The notes under the pieces were generated by a model. The model searched no databases, was not told the origin of the DNA, and worked only from the letters and a program-made list of their open reading frames with translations. The position numbers and the translations under genes were made by a program. Positions 10,575 to 19,085 of a stretch of DNA of 64,000 nt are shown here, piece after piece. Source of the stretch: Bacteroides intestinalis (GTDB lineage Bacteria; Bacteroidota; Bacteroidia; Bacteroidales; Bacteroidaceae); NCBI RefSeq assembly GCF_902364365.1, contig NZ_CABJDN010000002.1:434155-498154 (forward strand), given 5' to 3'. Numbering within the stretch: position 1 is the stretch's first letter; the number at the start of each line of letters is the position of its first letter.

Positions 10575-11582
10575 TTATTTTTTGGGAGACAAAAATACAC
10601 TATTTCCTACAATTTTATATTCAATAGGTATTGCATTTGTACTTTTAATCAAATTCAGGATTTCCTCCACAGTGTTTTTCTTCTTCAGTGTACCCGAATA
10701 TGTTTTAGTAGCATCCATATCAGGCGCCAGAATAATCTTCACTCCATAAGAGTTCTCTAAAGTACGGGCAATCGTAAATATATCGGCATTTTCAAAGACA
10801 AACTGATTATTATGCCAATTCTCAATACCTGTATCCACTTGCTTCACTACCAGACGACGAGTTACAGCATTCAATTCGGCTTTTTGCCCCGGGGCCAACA
10901 CAATCATACCCTCATTGTGATTGCCCTTCACCTCAATCTCTCCCTTAATCAGTGTAGCTACTGCCGAACGGTTCATCTTATCACTCTTCAAGTTAAAGAC
11001 CGTACCCAGCACTCTGACCTGCATGGCTTCACTTCGCACAATAAAAGGCTTTTCTACGTTTCTCTTTACTTCAAAATAGCCCTCTCCCTCCATATACACA
11101 TTTCTTCCCTTTTCAGAAAACTCACGCGGGTACTTCAAGGTCGTGTGCTTATTCAACCAAACTTTAGTGCCATCGGGCAGCATTAACTCCTTCACCTCAT
11201 CCCGGGCTACAACAGCCACTAACTGTTCTTCACTTTGAGACTGATAGATATGATAACTCAAACCGGATACAAGGAAAATTCCTATGAACATAGCAGCATA
11301 CTTCATCCAAGTATGCATTCTACGCACCTTGAACTGCTCAGCTTCTTCCTGTGCCAACCGTTTGAATAACAGCTTTTCTGCTTTTTCTATTTTTTTCTCA
11401 TCAGTAGAATCGCCACTCTTTCCCAGATGATATATTTCCTCTATCCTGAACAGTTCACGCGCATTATCGTCCGACTCGTTCAGCCAAGCGTTCACCTCAC
11501 AGAGTTCTTCTTCAGAACATTCACCCATAAGGAATTTGGCCAGTAATTCTTCATTCAACTTATTTCTTCCTTCCTTCATCAT
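10575..11582 (-). CDS. FecR-family anti-sigma factor
   Basis: A 335-residue protein with a cytoplasmic N-terminal part (about 1-88, containing LLAKFLMGECSEEEL), one transmembrane helix at about 90-110 (YAAMFIGIFLVSGLSY), a FecR domain at about 120-215 (LPDGTKVWLNKHTTLKYP) and a DUF4974-like C-terminal domain at about 255-335. FecR proteins receive the signal from the STN domain of a TonB receptor in the periplasm and release or activate the partner ECF sigma factor. It starts 31 bases after the sigma gene. The cognate receptor is most likely the STN-bearing SusC at 4719-8063. Confidence 0.93.
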   Translation of the reverse strand: MMKEGRNKLNEELLAKFLMGECSEEELCEVNAWLNESDDNARELFRIEEIYHLGKSGDSTDEKKIEKAEKLLFKRLAQEEAEQFKVRRMHTWMKYAAMFIGIFLVSGLSYHIYQSQSEEQLVAVVARDEVKELMLPDGTKVWLNKHTTLKYPREFSEKGRNVYMEGEGYFEVKRNVEKPFIVRSEAMQVRVLGTVFNLKSDKMNRSAVATLIKGEIEVKGNHNEGMIVLAPGQKAELNAVTRRLVVKQVDTGIENWHNNQFVFENADIFTIARTLENSYGVKIILAPDMDATKTYSGTLKKKNTVEEILNLIKSTNAIPIEYKIVGNSVFLSPKK

Positions 11583-11613
11583 ACTAATAAAACAATCGTT
11601 TCGACAAAAACAC

Positions 11614-12174
11614 TTATACCTTATTCAATAAAAACAGGACTAACATAAAGTTCAGGTAGCCCAATCTTTCACGCAGGAACTTCAAAGCTTTATACATGTG
11701 AGCTTCTACCGTCCGCAACGATATTCCCATTGTTTCTGCAATTTCTTTGTTCTTCATATCATGCAGATAACTGAGTTTGAAAACCATCTTGCATTTATCC
11801 GGCAGTTCATTAATGGCTTCGGAAAGTTCTCTTCTAAGCTCACGATCCTCTATCCTTTTCACGACATCATTACTATCCGGCTGATAGAATTCAACCCTCT
11901 TCTGATTAATTTCCGTTACGACAGCTTCGTAACTATTCTTGATGTCCCGGTGCTTCAAAACATTCAAAGCACGGGTATACACCGCCCGATACAGAAATGC
12001 CTGTATCTGCTCTCCCACCGTCACTGTATCTTTTCGTCGCCACAATTCCACAAATACATCTTGTACTACGTCCTCTGCTTCTTCCTCGCCCACAATACGT
12101 GTGGCATAGAAAAGCAGATTGGCATAGTATTTACGGAAAAGGAGTTTATAAGTTGAATCAAAGTTATCACCCAT
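11614..12174 (-). CDS. ECF RNA polymerase sigma factor
   Basis: A 186-residue sigma-70 family protein. Region 2 is seen as EEEAEDVVQDVFVELWRR at about 30-47 and region 4 as the helix-turn-helix NKEIAETMGISLRTVEAHMYKAL at about 143-165. The C-terminus ends in a hydrophobic stretch (LNFMLVLFLLNKV), which may contact the membrane or the anti-sigma factor. It should direct transcription of the downstream susC operon when glycan is sensed. It lies 20 bases after a GH92 gene and before its FecR partner. Confidence 0.94.
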   Translation of the reverse strand: MGDNFDSTYKLLFRKYYANLLFYATRIVGEEEAEDVVQDVFVELWRRKDTVTVGEQIQAFLYRAVYTRALNVLKHRDIKNSYEAVVTEINQKRVEFYQPDSNDVVKRIEDRELRRELSEAINELPDKCKMVFKLSYLHDMKNKEIAETMGISLRTVEAHMYKALKFLRERLGYLNFMLVLFLLNKV

Positions 12175-12194
12175 AATCCCACAACTTCATTTTA

Positions 12195-14429
12195 TCACTC
12201 TATCGCATACCACACTGCCCCCGGTTTATCCCCCATTTCAAATTCAAAGACAGAGCCATTCATTATTTGTTCATGTGTGATATAGCTTTTATCATAAGGT
12301 TTCCCGTCGAGTTTCACCGACTGGATATATATATTTTCTTTACTAACAACCGGTGCTAATACCGTAAATGTCTTGCCGTTATTCAAATGCATTTTCATTT
12401 CAGGATACATAGGGGTACCTATTTCATATCTGCCGCTAACCGGATCTACCGGATAGAATCCCATTGCGCTAAATACGTACCAAGCAGACATCTGACCACA
12501 ATCCTCATTCCCGCATAAACCGGCAGGCGTATTCTTATAAAGTTCATGCATCACCTCAGCGGCATATTTCTGAGTCTTCCAAGGTTGCCCTACAGCATTA
12601 AACAAATAAATGACATGATGACTCGGTTCATTTCCATGCGCATACTGCCCAATCATTCCGGTACTGAAAATAGGCAAATCTTCATCCGCAGAAGGATTAT
12701 AAGTGAACATACTATCCAGTTTCCGGGCAAAACGCTCCGTACCTCCGACCAAGCCAATCAAACCATCGACATCTTGCTGCACAGACCAGAAATATTGCCA
12801 ACCATTACTTTCGCAAATATGTGGAGTATACTCATCCGGACTGAAAGGATGAATAAAGTTTCCTTTATTATCACGAGGCTGCATAAAAGAAGTCTGGGGA
12901 TTATATACATTCTTATAGTTTTGAGAACGTTTATAGAATTCATCTGCAATCTGCCTTTCACCCAACTTTTCTGCCATACGGGCAATACAATAATCATCGT
13001 AAGCATATTCCAGAGTTTTAGAAAGCGACCAGTTCTCTGAGTTATAATGATCCGTCACATCATAAGGTACATAACCATACTTTTTATACAATCCAATTCC
13101 GCGATATTCATCTATATTGGCTGTAGCTACACAAGCTGCCAAAGCTTTCTTCGGATCAAAATTTCCTATTCCCTTCAGATAAGCATCCACAATAACCGGT
13201 ACGGCATGATAGCCTATCATCATGTCCGTTTCACTTCCATAGAAGTTCCATACCGGAAGACGTCCGTTCTGTTCAAAAAAAGCAAGAAAAGACTGAACCA
13301 TATCATTCACACGTTGCGGTTCTACATAAGTGTAAAGAGGATGAGCGGCACGATAGGTATCCCACAATGAAAAAGTACTGTAATTGGTCCATCCATCTGC
13401 CTGATGCACTTGTTTATCGGGACCGTAATAGGTACCGTCCACATCATTATAAATAGTCGGTGCCAGCATAGAGTGATACAGAGCCGTATAAAATTTGACT
13501 TTCTCGTCAGGATCATCGCATGTGATTTCTATTTTAGAAAGTTGTTCATTCCAGCTTTTCCGGGTAGCAGCCAGATATTTATCGAAATCATCCTCCGGTG
13601 TTTCGGCTGCAAGATTACGGGCAGCACCTTCCATGCTTACACCCGATATGGCAGTGGTTACAAGAATCTGCTCTCCTGCAGCGGTATGGAAATCAAAACG
13701 GGCGATAGCAGAAGTTCCAATCCGTTCACCATCCTTGACAATAGCAGCAGTATCCAACTGCATTGCTTTAAACGGTTTAGAGAAGCGGGTACGAAAATAG
13801 ATATGCTGATCGCGTGCCCAACCGTCAGAAAAGCGATACCCTTGTATGGTAACAGAATCGATTCTCTCAATATAAGTATCATTGGTAAAATCCCAATTCA
13901 TAGCCTTTCGCAAGTTAAGGAAAATGGCAGCATCTGCTTCAGGAAAGGTATAACGTTGAATACCGCAACGCTCGGTTGCCGTCAGCTCTACATTGATATC
14001 ATAGTCTTTCAACCGAACCTGATAATATCCGGCACTGGCAGTTTCTTCAGAGTGAGAAAACAAAGAATGAATACCTAACGGAGCATCCGCTTCTTTATAG
14101 GGCAAAGTAACAGGCATAAAAGATATATCATATAAATCACCTGCCCCGGTACCTGAAAGGTGGGTATGACTAAAACCTGCAATCGTACTATCCGGATAGA
14201 AATAACCGGAGATGCGATCCCATCCCGGAAGCCCGTTATCAGGACTTAACTGCACCATACCGAACGGGGATTGTGCTCCGGGATACGTATTCCCGGTAAA
14301 ATCCGTACCGATAAAGGGATTGACATACTCTGTGGCATAGCACTTACTCTTCGTATCCGATTGCTGGGACACACACGCTGAAAGGGAGAAAAGGAATAAA
14401 ACCAGTAAAAACAATTCTGACAATTTCAT
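12195..14429 (-). CDS. GH92 exo-alpha-mannosidase lipoprotein
   Basis: A 744-residue lipoprotein (lipobox LSAC followed by VSQQ, so without the acidic export tag). GH92 landmarks are YVNPFIGTDFTGNTYPG near residue 36, ESNGWQYFWSV with the likely acid Glu at about 539, YAHGNEPSHH at about 595, and GNEDCGQMSAWYVFSAMGFYPV at about 640 with the calcium/base aspartates. It removes terminal alpha-mannose from N-glycans, and the GNEPSHH form is the usual one in GH92 alpha-1,2-mannosidases as I recall. It is the first gene of the unit that continues into the sigma and anti-sigma genes. The promoter candidate is at 14513-14520. Confidence 0.93.
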   Translation of the reverse strand: MKLSELFLLVLFLFSLSACVSQQSDTKSKCYATEYVNPFIGTDFTGNTYPGAQSPFGMVQLSPDNGLPGWDRISGYFYPDSTIAGFSHTHLSGTGAGDLYDISFMPVTLPYKEADAPLGIHSLFSHSEETASAGYYQVRLKDYDINVELTATERCGIQRYTFPEADAAIFLNLRKAMNWDFTNDTYIERIDSVTIQGYRFSDGWARDQHIYFRTRFSKPFKAMQLDTAAIVKDGERIGTSAIARFDFHTAAGEQILVTTAISGVSMEGAARNLAAETPEDDFDKYLAATRKSWNEQLSKIEITCDDPDEKVKFYTALYHSMLAPTIYNDVDGTYYGPDKQVHQADGWTNYSTFSLWDTYRAAHPLYTYVEPQRVNDMVQSFLAFFEQNGRLPVWNFYGSETDMMIGYHAVPVIVDAYLKGIGNFDPKKALAACVATANIDEYRGIGLYKKYGYVPYDVTDHYNSENWSLSKTLEYAYDDYCIARMAEKLGERQIADEFYKRSQNYKNVYNPQTSFMQPRDNKGNFIHPFSPDEYTPHICESNGWQYFWSVQQDVDGLIGLVGGTERFARKLDSMFTYNPSADEDLPIFSTGMIGQYAHGNEPSHHVIYLFNAVGQPWKTQKYAAEVMHELYKNTPAGLCGNEDCGQMSAWYVFSAMGFYPVDPVSGRYEIGTPMYPEMKMHLNNGKTFTVLAPVVSKENIYIQSVKLDGKPYDKSYITHEQIMNGSVFEFEMGDKPGAVWYAIE

Positions 14430-14512
14430 AATACTACATAGTTAACGTGCATATGTAACAACTCAGCATCCGGAAACACTTAGCGGTTTCCCAAATAAAT
14501 TCATCGAACGAA

Positions 14513-14520
14513 CAAATATA
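14513..14520 (-). promoter_or_regulatory. Bacteroides -7 box for GH92-sigma-anti-sigma unit
   Basis: TATATTTG on the minus strand matches TAnnTTTG and lies 84 bases before the GH92 ATG. It is back-to-back with a plus-strand box at 14544-14551. No clear -33 TTTG was seen at the expected spacing. Confidence 0.5.
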
Positions 14521-14543
14521 GCCTAAAAATTCCAATTAATTTA

Positions 14544-14551
14544 TAACTTTG
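14544..14551 (+). promoter_or_regulatory. -7 box for HAD-DUF3667 gene
   Basis: TAACTTTG matches TAnnTTTG only 15 bases before the ATG at 14567, which would leave a very short leader. It also argues against translation starting at the TTG at 14549, which lies inside the box. Confidence 0.5.
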
Positions 14552-14566
14552 CCACAAAAAGCAACA

Positions 14567-16621
14567 ATGAGCTATACGACTTATCTCTTTGACTTTGACT
14601 ACACGCTCGCAGACTCCTCGCGCGGCATCGTTACCTGTTTCCGTAATGTGCTCAATCAACATGGTTATACAGATGTAACCGATGAAGATATTAAACGCAC
14701 CATTGGAAAAACTTTGGAAGAATCTTTCTCTATCCTGACGGGTGTGACGGATGAAGACCAACTGGCTGGTTTTAAGAGTGAATACAGGAAGGAAGCAGAT
14801 ACCCACATGACAATAAACACCGTACTCTTTCTGGAAACCAAGTCCGTGCTGCTTGCACTGAAAGATGCAGGCGCATTCATCGGCATCATCTCCACCAAAT
14901 ACCGTTACCGCATAAAGGAAATGCTCGACCAGCACTTCCCCGGCAGTTTCTTCAATATCATCGTTGGCGGAGAAGATGTACAAACAGCCAAGCCTTCACC
15001 CGAAGGACTACTACTTGCCATCAAACAGCTACACGTCACCAAAGCGGAAACCCTCTACATTGGCGATAGTACAGTAGATGCTGCCACAGCCAAAGCGGCC
15101 GGTGTGAACTTTGCCGGTGTAACCCATGGGGTAACCACGGCCGAAGAATTAAGCAAATATCCGCATTGGAAAATTATGAACTCACTGGAAGAACTGTTGG
15201 AAGCGGATGAACAACCAACTCATGATAAGCAGTCGACTGATGATACACCTCCGAGTACGGATGTAACAGTATCCTCCCATCCGATTGTCAACTCACCTTC
15301 CGTTCCAGTTATTGCTCCCCGCCCCACTCCCCGCAAAAGGAAAATGATCAATATCTGGCAAATACTAATCCTGGCAGTGCTACTATGGTTATCTTTTGAA
15401 GAAGGAAAAGACAGTAATGTTTTTCTGTGGTCTTTCATACTGGTGCTTTGGTATATCCTTACCAAACGCAGGATTCTGCCGGACCGTGTATTAGATCTTA
15501 TATCCCCCTGGTGGACTCCCTGTAAGAAGTACCTTCGAGCCTTGCATATCAAGATGGTACGTGGAAAAGATATTCCGCCCATCAGTGAGGAAAGTAACAT
15601 CTGCCTGAATTGTGATACCGTTTATACAGGTAGCTATTGCAACCGTTGCGGCCAAAGCCGGAATACTCCCCGCTACCGTTTCAGTAATGCATTCAGAAAT
15701 ATATTAGGAGGATTCACCAATATTGATAATGGCTTCGGGCGTACCCTTCTGGACTTGCTCTACCGCCCGGGATATATGATCAGAGACTTCATTGCCGGCA
15801 AACGAATCTTATACTTCCGTCCCTTCCAGACATTATTTGTGCTTGCCGCCCTTTACATCATGGCTGTACAACTGGTGGATCCTGAAGCTCTAAAAGAGAA
15901 AAAGGGAAAGTCTCCGGAAGTCCAAAGACAAGAAATACTTGCTACACGCGAACAATTACAAAAACGGATAGAAGCAGCAACAGATCCGACTACCCAAAAT
16001 ATCCTGAATAAAACGATAGAAAGCCTGGATAAAGAACTGAAAACACTGGAAGCAAAAAGTTCTTTAAAAAAGGATAATATCACCCTCCAAATAAAAGGCG
16101 ATGAAGATGGCGAGCTCATAGATGAACTTTTGGAAAGTGGATCATCAGTATTTAATAAGCTTGAAAAAGCCATTCACAATACACCTTTTCTGGAAAAAGT
16201 ATGGAACTTACTGAAAAGTTGGGGACATGGTAACAAGGCATTCCGTATTATCGCCACATTACCTCTCTTTGCGCTGGCAACACTCATGGCTTTCCGCCGT
16301 AAAAAGAACAAACTGCGCTATAATCTGACAGAACATGTATTTATACAAGCTTATATTGCCTGCCAGATACTCTTGCTCAGTATCATAGTGCTTCCTTTCA
16401 ACGGTAGTGCACAGGTAGGAGATTTATATGAATTGCCCATACTATTCATCTTTGCTCTCTTCTGTCTGGATTATAAGCAACTGTATGGATATACTTGGTG
16501 GAGAAGCTTCTGGACTACAATACTGATGTTCTTCTACAGTTTGATACTGCTTATTATCTTTGCTATTATTGTAGTAGCCCTGATAGTTGCGGCGGTTTAT
16601 ATACTAAAACCGCTTTTATAA
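14567..16621 (+). CDS. HAD phosphatase fused to DUF3667-type membrane domain
   Basis: Starting at the ATG at 14567 the protein has 684 residues. Residues 1 to about 212 are a phosphoglycolate-phosphatase-like HAD domain: nucleophile motif DFDYTLADS, a later ST-K, KPSPEG, and GDSTVD for metal binding. A Ser/Thr/Pro-rich linker follows (about 215-250), then two hydrophobic helices (about 257-295). A zinc-ribbon-like CLNC...CNRCGQ (about 346-363) follows, with the LLDLLYRPGYMIRDFI and RPFQTLFVLAALY signature of DUF3667. A charged coiled-coil-like stretch spans about 440-500, and four or so C-terminal membrane helices end the protein. The HAD substrate is unknown. The fusion would place a small-molecule phosphatase on the cytoplasmic face of the inner membrane. 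It is monocistronic and convergent with the B12 operon. Confidence 0.85.
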   Translation: MSYTTYLFDFDYTLADSSRGIVTCFRNVLNQHGYTDVTDEDIKRTIGKTLEESFSILTGVTDEDQLAGFKSEYRKEADTHMTINTVLFLETKSVLLALKDAGAFIGIISTKYRYRIKEMLDQHFPGSFFNIIVGGEDVQTAKPSPEGLLLAIKQLHVTKAETLYIGDSTVDAATAKAAGVNFAGVTHGVTTAEELSKYPHWKIMNSLEELLEADEQPTHDKQSTDDTPPSTDVTVSSHPIVNSPSVPVIAPRPTPRKRKMINIWQILILAVLLWLSFEEGKDSNVFLWSFILVLWYILTKRRILPDRVLDLISPWWTPCKKYLRALHIKMVRGKDIPPISEESNICLNCDTVYTGSYCNRCGQSRNTPRYRFSNAFRNILGGFTNIDNGFGRTLLDLLYRPGYMIRDFIAGKRILYFRPFQTLFVLAALYIMAVQLVDPEALKEKKGKSPEVQRQEILATREQLQKRIEAATDPTTQNILNKTIESLDKELKTLEAKSSLKKDNITLQIKGDEDGELIDELLESGSSVFNKLEKAIHNTPFLEKVWNLLKSWGHGNKAFRIIATLPLFALATLMAFRRKKNKLRYNLTEHVFIQAYIACQILLLSIIVLPFNGSAQVGDLYELPILFIFALFCLDYKQLYGYTWWRSFWTTILMFFYSLILLIIFAIIVVALIVAAVYILKPLL

Positions 16622-16653
16622 TTCATAAAATACCCGGCCACTTAATTATATAA

Positions 16654-16691
16654 TAAAAGTCCTCTCTATCAATTGATATGAGAGAACTTTT
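16654..16691. terminator. Bidirectional terminator
   Basis: AAAAGTCCTCTC and GAGAGAACTTTT form a stem around an AT-rich loop, with A/T runs on both sides. It lies between the convergent HAD-DUF3667 gene and the last gene of the B12 operon. Confidence 0.8.
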
Positions 16692-16722
16692 ATTTATTTC
16701 AGGAAAAATCAATTCGTATCTA

Positions 16723-17706
16723 TTATTTGGGATTTGCAAGAGCTCCTACCATCCATTCTGCAAAAGGATAAGTATTCATCATACCGGAATTGATTGAGGA
16801 ACAAGTCCAAGCATCCCAACTGTTCTGAGTTAATATGCGCAAGTCTGCCATATACGGAGAATATTCAAATGATTCCGGAACATTTTTCCCATCATCACCC
16901 AAATAATACGAACAATAATTCTCATACCAACCACCCATCCAATAATCGGCAGGATCGGTTGACACAAATCCGTCTCCTGTCACATCATCTTTCAGAAAAA
17001 TTACACCATCCGTAAAATTCTTTGCATCATATGTAACAGACATGGATTCATTCTTTATAGAAAAACGACCATCACCATTGGCATCATAACCAAAACCACG
17101 AATAGACCGACTGTCATCACCACCAAATCCTGGCCCCATCACAACAAAGAAGCGAGGATCTGCTTTAGCTATTGCTAAGATCATCTGATATCCGGTGGAT
17201 TGGTCACTTTCTTTCCAACGATATCCCCAACTCAAGAAATGGACATTATCCTGTGTCGGATCTTCCCAGTTGTCACCATTTATCCATTGCACGCCTAATG
17301 CAGACTGACATTCTCCCTCTCCTGTCCAGAATTGAATATCACTCATAGACTTTACAGCATCATAAGCCACATATACATTCACCAGTACAGCAGCATAGGC
17401 TTCATCTTTATCCTTATAAGCTGCAAACTTCACGTCGTAAGTGCCTGCCTTTGTGGGAGTAAAAACATACTTCAGTTCAGTTGACACCTTCTCACCATCC
17501 ACCGTCCACTCAAAACGAGCATTTTCACCATTTTCCACTTTCGCCTCCAAAGTGAGGGACTTTCCAAGTGCAACATCTTGTTTTTCACCATCGACAATGG
17601 ATACTGAGAGTAGTAAAGCATTGTCGTTGGAATCATCGTCACTACAAGATGCCAATCCTATAGTAAGGACAAGGCATGATAAAAAATAAATAATATTATT
17701 CTTCAT
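16723..17706 (-). CDS. Surface lipoprotein of the B12 operon (Ig/PKD-like plus unknown C-domain)
   Basis: A 327-residue lipoprotein (lipobox LASC followed by SDDDSND, a surface-export signature). Residues about 30-112 form a PKD/Ig-like domain (FEWTVDGEKV). Residues about 118-327 form a Trp/Gly-rich domain with LGVQWINGDNW and HFLSWGYRW. No family name could be assigned with certainty. It lies 2 bases after a propeller lipoprotein gene in a cobalamin-riboswitch operon, so it may be an accessory B12-binding protein, functionally comparable to BtuH of B. thetaiotaomicron (inference from position only). Its first 25 residues are nearly identical to those of the preceding gene. Confidence 0.7.
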   Translation of the reverse strand: MKNNIIYFLSCLVLTIGLASCSDDDSNDNALLLSVSIVDGEKQDVALGKSLTLEAKVENGENARFEWTVDGEKVSTELKYVFTPTKAGTYDVKFAAYKDKDEAYAAVLVNVYVAYDAVKSMSDIQFWTGEGECQSALGVQWINGDNWEDPTQDNVHFLSWGYRWKESDQSTGYQMILAIAKADPRFFVVMGPGFGGDDSRSIRGFGYDANGDGRFSIKNESMSVTYDAKNFTDGVIFLKDDVTGDGFVSTDPADYWMGGWYENYCSYYLGDDGKNVPESFEYSPYMADLRILTQNSWDAWTCSSINSGMMNTYPFAEWMVGALANPK

Positions 17707-17708
17707 AG

Positions 17709-19061
17709 TTATCTAAAATTAGAAGTGAAGAAGACGCCAGCCGGATATTTTGTACAATCATTGTAAGCAGCTCTCAGTGTAGGAGTTGTACCACTAAAAT
17801 CGAATATACTAATCTGATTGATACCAACATCTCCATATCCTTTTATCGTATTGAAATAAACTCCTTCCGTTACCGGATCAACAGTAACTGTATTATAAAC
17901 GATATTGGCATTTTCTACCATCTCTTTAACATCTACCATCAGTTTAGTTTCATTAGTACTAAAAATATGACGGTAAATTTTAGTAGCGAGACCACTCATA
18001 TACAATGTATCTCCCTTAGCTGTTATACTGGGAGCAGCAGCAAATGAAGCTGACAACGTTTTTGTAGCATCTGTATTCGACGATAAATCGTTTTCTTTTA
18101 TAATTGAGTAATCTTTAGCACTTACCTTAGCTATTTTACCGGATGCTACCGATACCCAAACGTTATTATCTGATGATTTCACGACGCCTGAAATCTTACC
18201 ATCAAATTCAACTGTTGCCGACACTTTATCTTTTCCAGTTTCTATAACAAGAAGGTTCTTGTCTTGCGAAGCAAAAACTTTTCCTCCAACAACTGCCATT
18301 GTATTTTTTCTGGCTCCTTTCGTTCCTTCTATAAGGGTAGCCTCTCCCGTAGAAGGATGAAACAACTTAATGCCAGCATTATCGCGCAGATATATATTAT
18401 CATCACTCAGCACTGCCACATGGGTAGGCCAATCAATCTTCCCCTTCAATTCATCACCAAAAGCAGTTTCCAGTTTCAATGTTTCAGCATTGACAACCGT
18501 CAAAAAACCACCCTCATTACCTCCATTCTGAGATACAATATACATTTTATTGTTGGCAATAAACACATCCTGCGGAACACTGCCTAACCATGCTCCATTG
18601 TTCTCTTTTTGGAAAGCCTTCTCCACAAGTTCTCCCTCCGGACTTATAAAGATTAGGTAGCCACCTTTATCACCTCCCCAGGCTGCGCCTTCGTTCAGGA
18701 TAAAGGTTCCATACTTGTACTTTCCATACACGTCGAGGTCTAACTTAGCTGCTGCTTCACCTTGCTCTGCATTTGAAACAGTCAGTTGAATTTCACTTTT
18801 TCCAAGATCCGTCGCAGTAAAATCATAAGTAGAAGTGGTAGAGACTTCCTTACCATTCAATGTCCAGACGTATTTCACCTCAGAACTTCCCTCTACTACA
18901 GCCTTTAGATTCAGAGTTGCCCCCTGTACCACTTCCTGTGCTTCAGTGCCTTCTATCACAACCGTCAAAGGCGACAACGGTTCTTTGTCATCATCACTAC
19001 AAGATACCAGTCCTACCGTAAGAACAAGGCATGATAAAAAATAAATAATGTTCTTCTTCAT
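17709..19061 (-). CDS. DUF5074-like beta-propeller surface lipoprotein
   Basis: A 450-residue lipoprotein (lipobox LVSC followed by SDDDKEP). Residues about 30-112 are a PKD/Ig-like domain (YVWTLNGKEVSTTSTYDF). Residues about 115-450 are repeated beta-propeller-type blades (GTFILNEGAAW, DVFIANNKMYIVSQNGG, FLTVVNAETLKLE), matching the DUF5074/YncE-like group that includes BtuG. It is probably a second surface B12-capture protein. Its gene begins 24 bases after btuB and abuts the next lipoprotein gene by 2 bases. Ligand binding is inferred from fold and operon. Confidence 0.78.
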   Translation of the reverse strand: MKKNIIYFLSCLVLTVGLVSCSDDDKEPLSPLTVVIEGTEAQEVVQGATLNLKAVVEGSSEVKYVWTLNGKEVSTTSTYDFTATDLGKSEIQLTVSNAEQGEAAAKLDLDVYGKYKYGTFILNEGAAWGGDKGGYLIFISPEGELVEKAFQKENNGAWLGSVPQDVFIANNKMYIVSQNGGNEGGFLTVVNAETLKLETAFGDELKGKIDWPTHVAVLSDDNIYLRDNAGIKLFHPSTGEATLIEGTKGARKNTMAVVGGKVFASQDKNLLVIETGKDKVSATVEFDGKISGVVKSSDNNVWVSVASGKIAKVSAKDYSIIKENDLSSNTDATKTLSASFAAAPSITAKGDTLYMSGLATKIYRHIFSTNETKLMVDVKEMVENANIVYNTVTVDPVTEGVYFNTIKGYGDVGINQISIFDFSGTTPTLRAAYNDCTKYPAGVFFTSNFR

Positions 19062-19085
19062 TGTTAGTATATAAAAAATTAAAAA

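Noticed and set aside
14549..14566. TTG start for the HAD-DUF3667 gene
   Set aside because: It overlaps a TAACTTTG promoter box, and the ATG at 14567 begins the HAD motif at normal distance.
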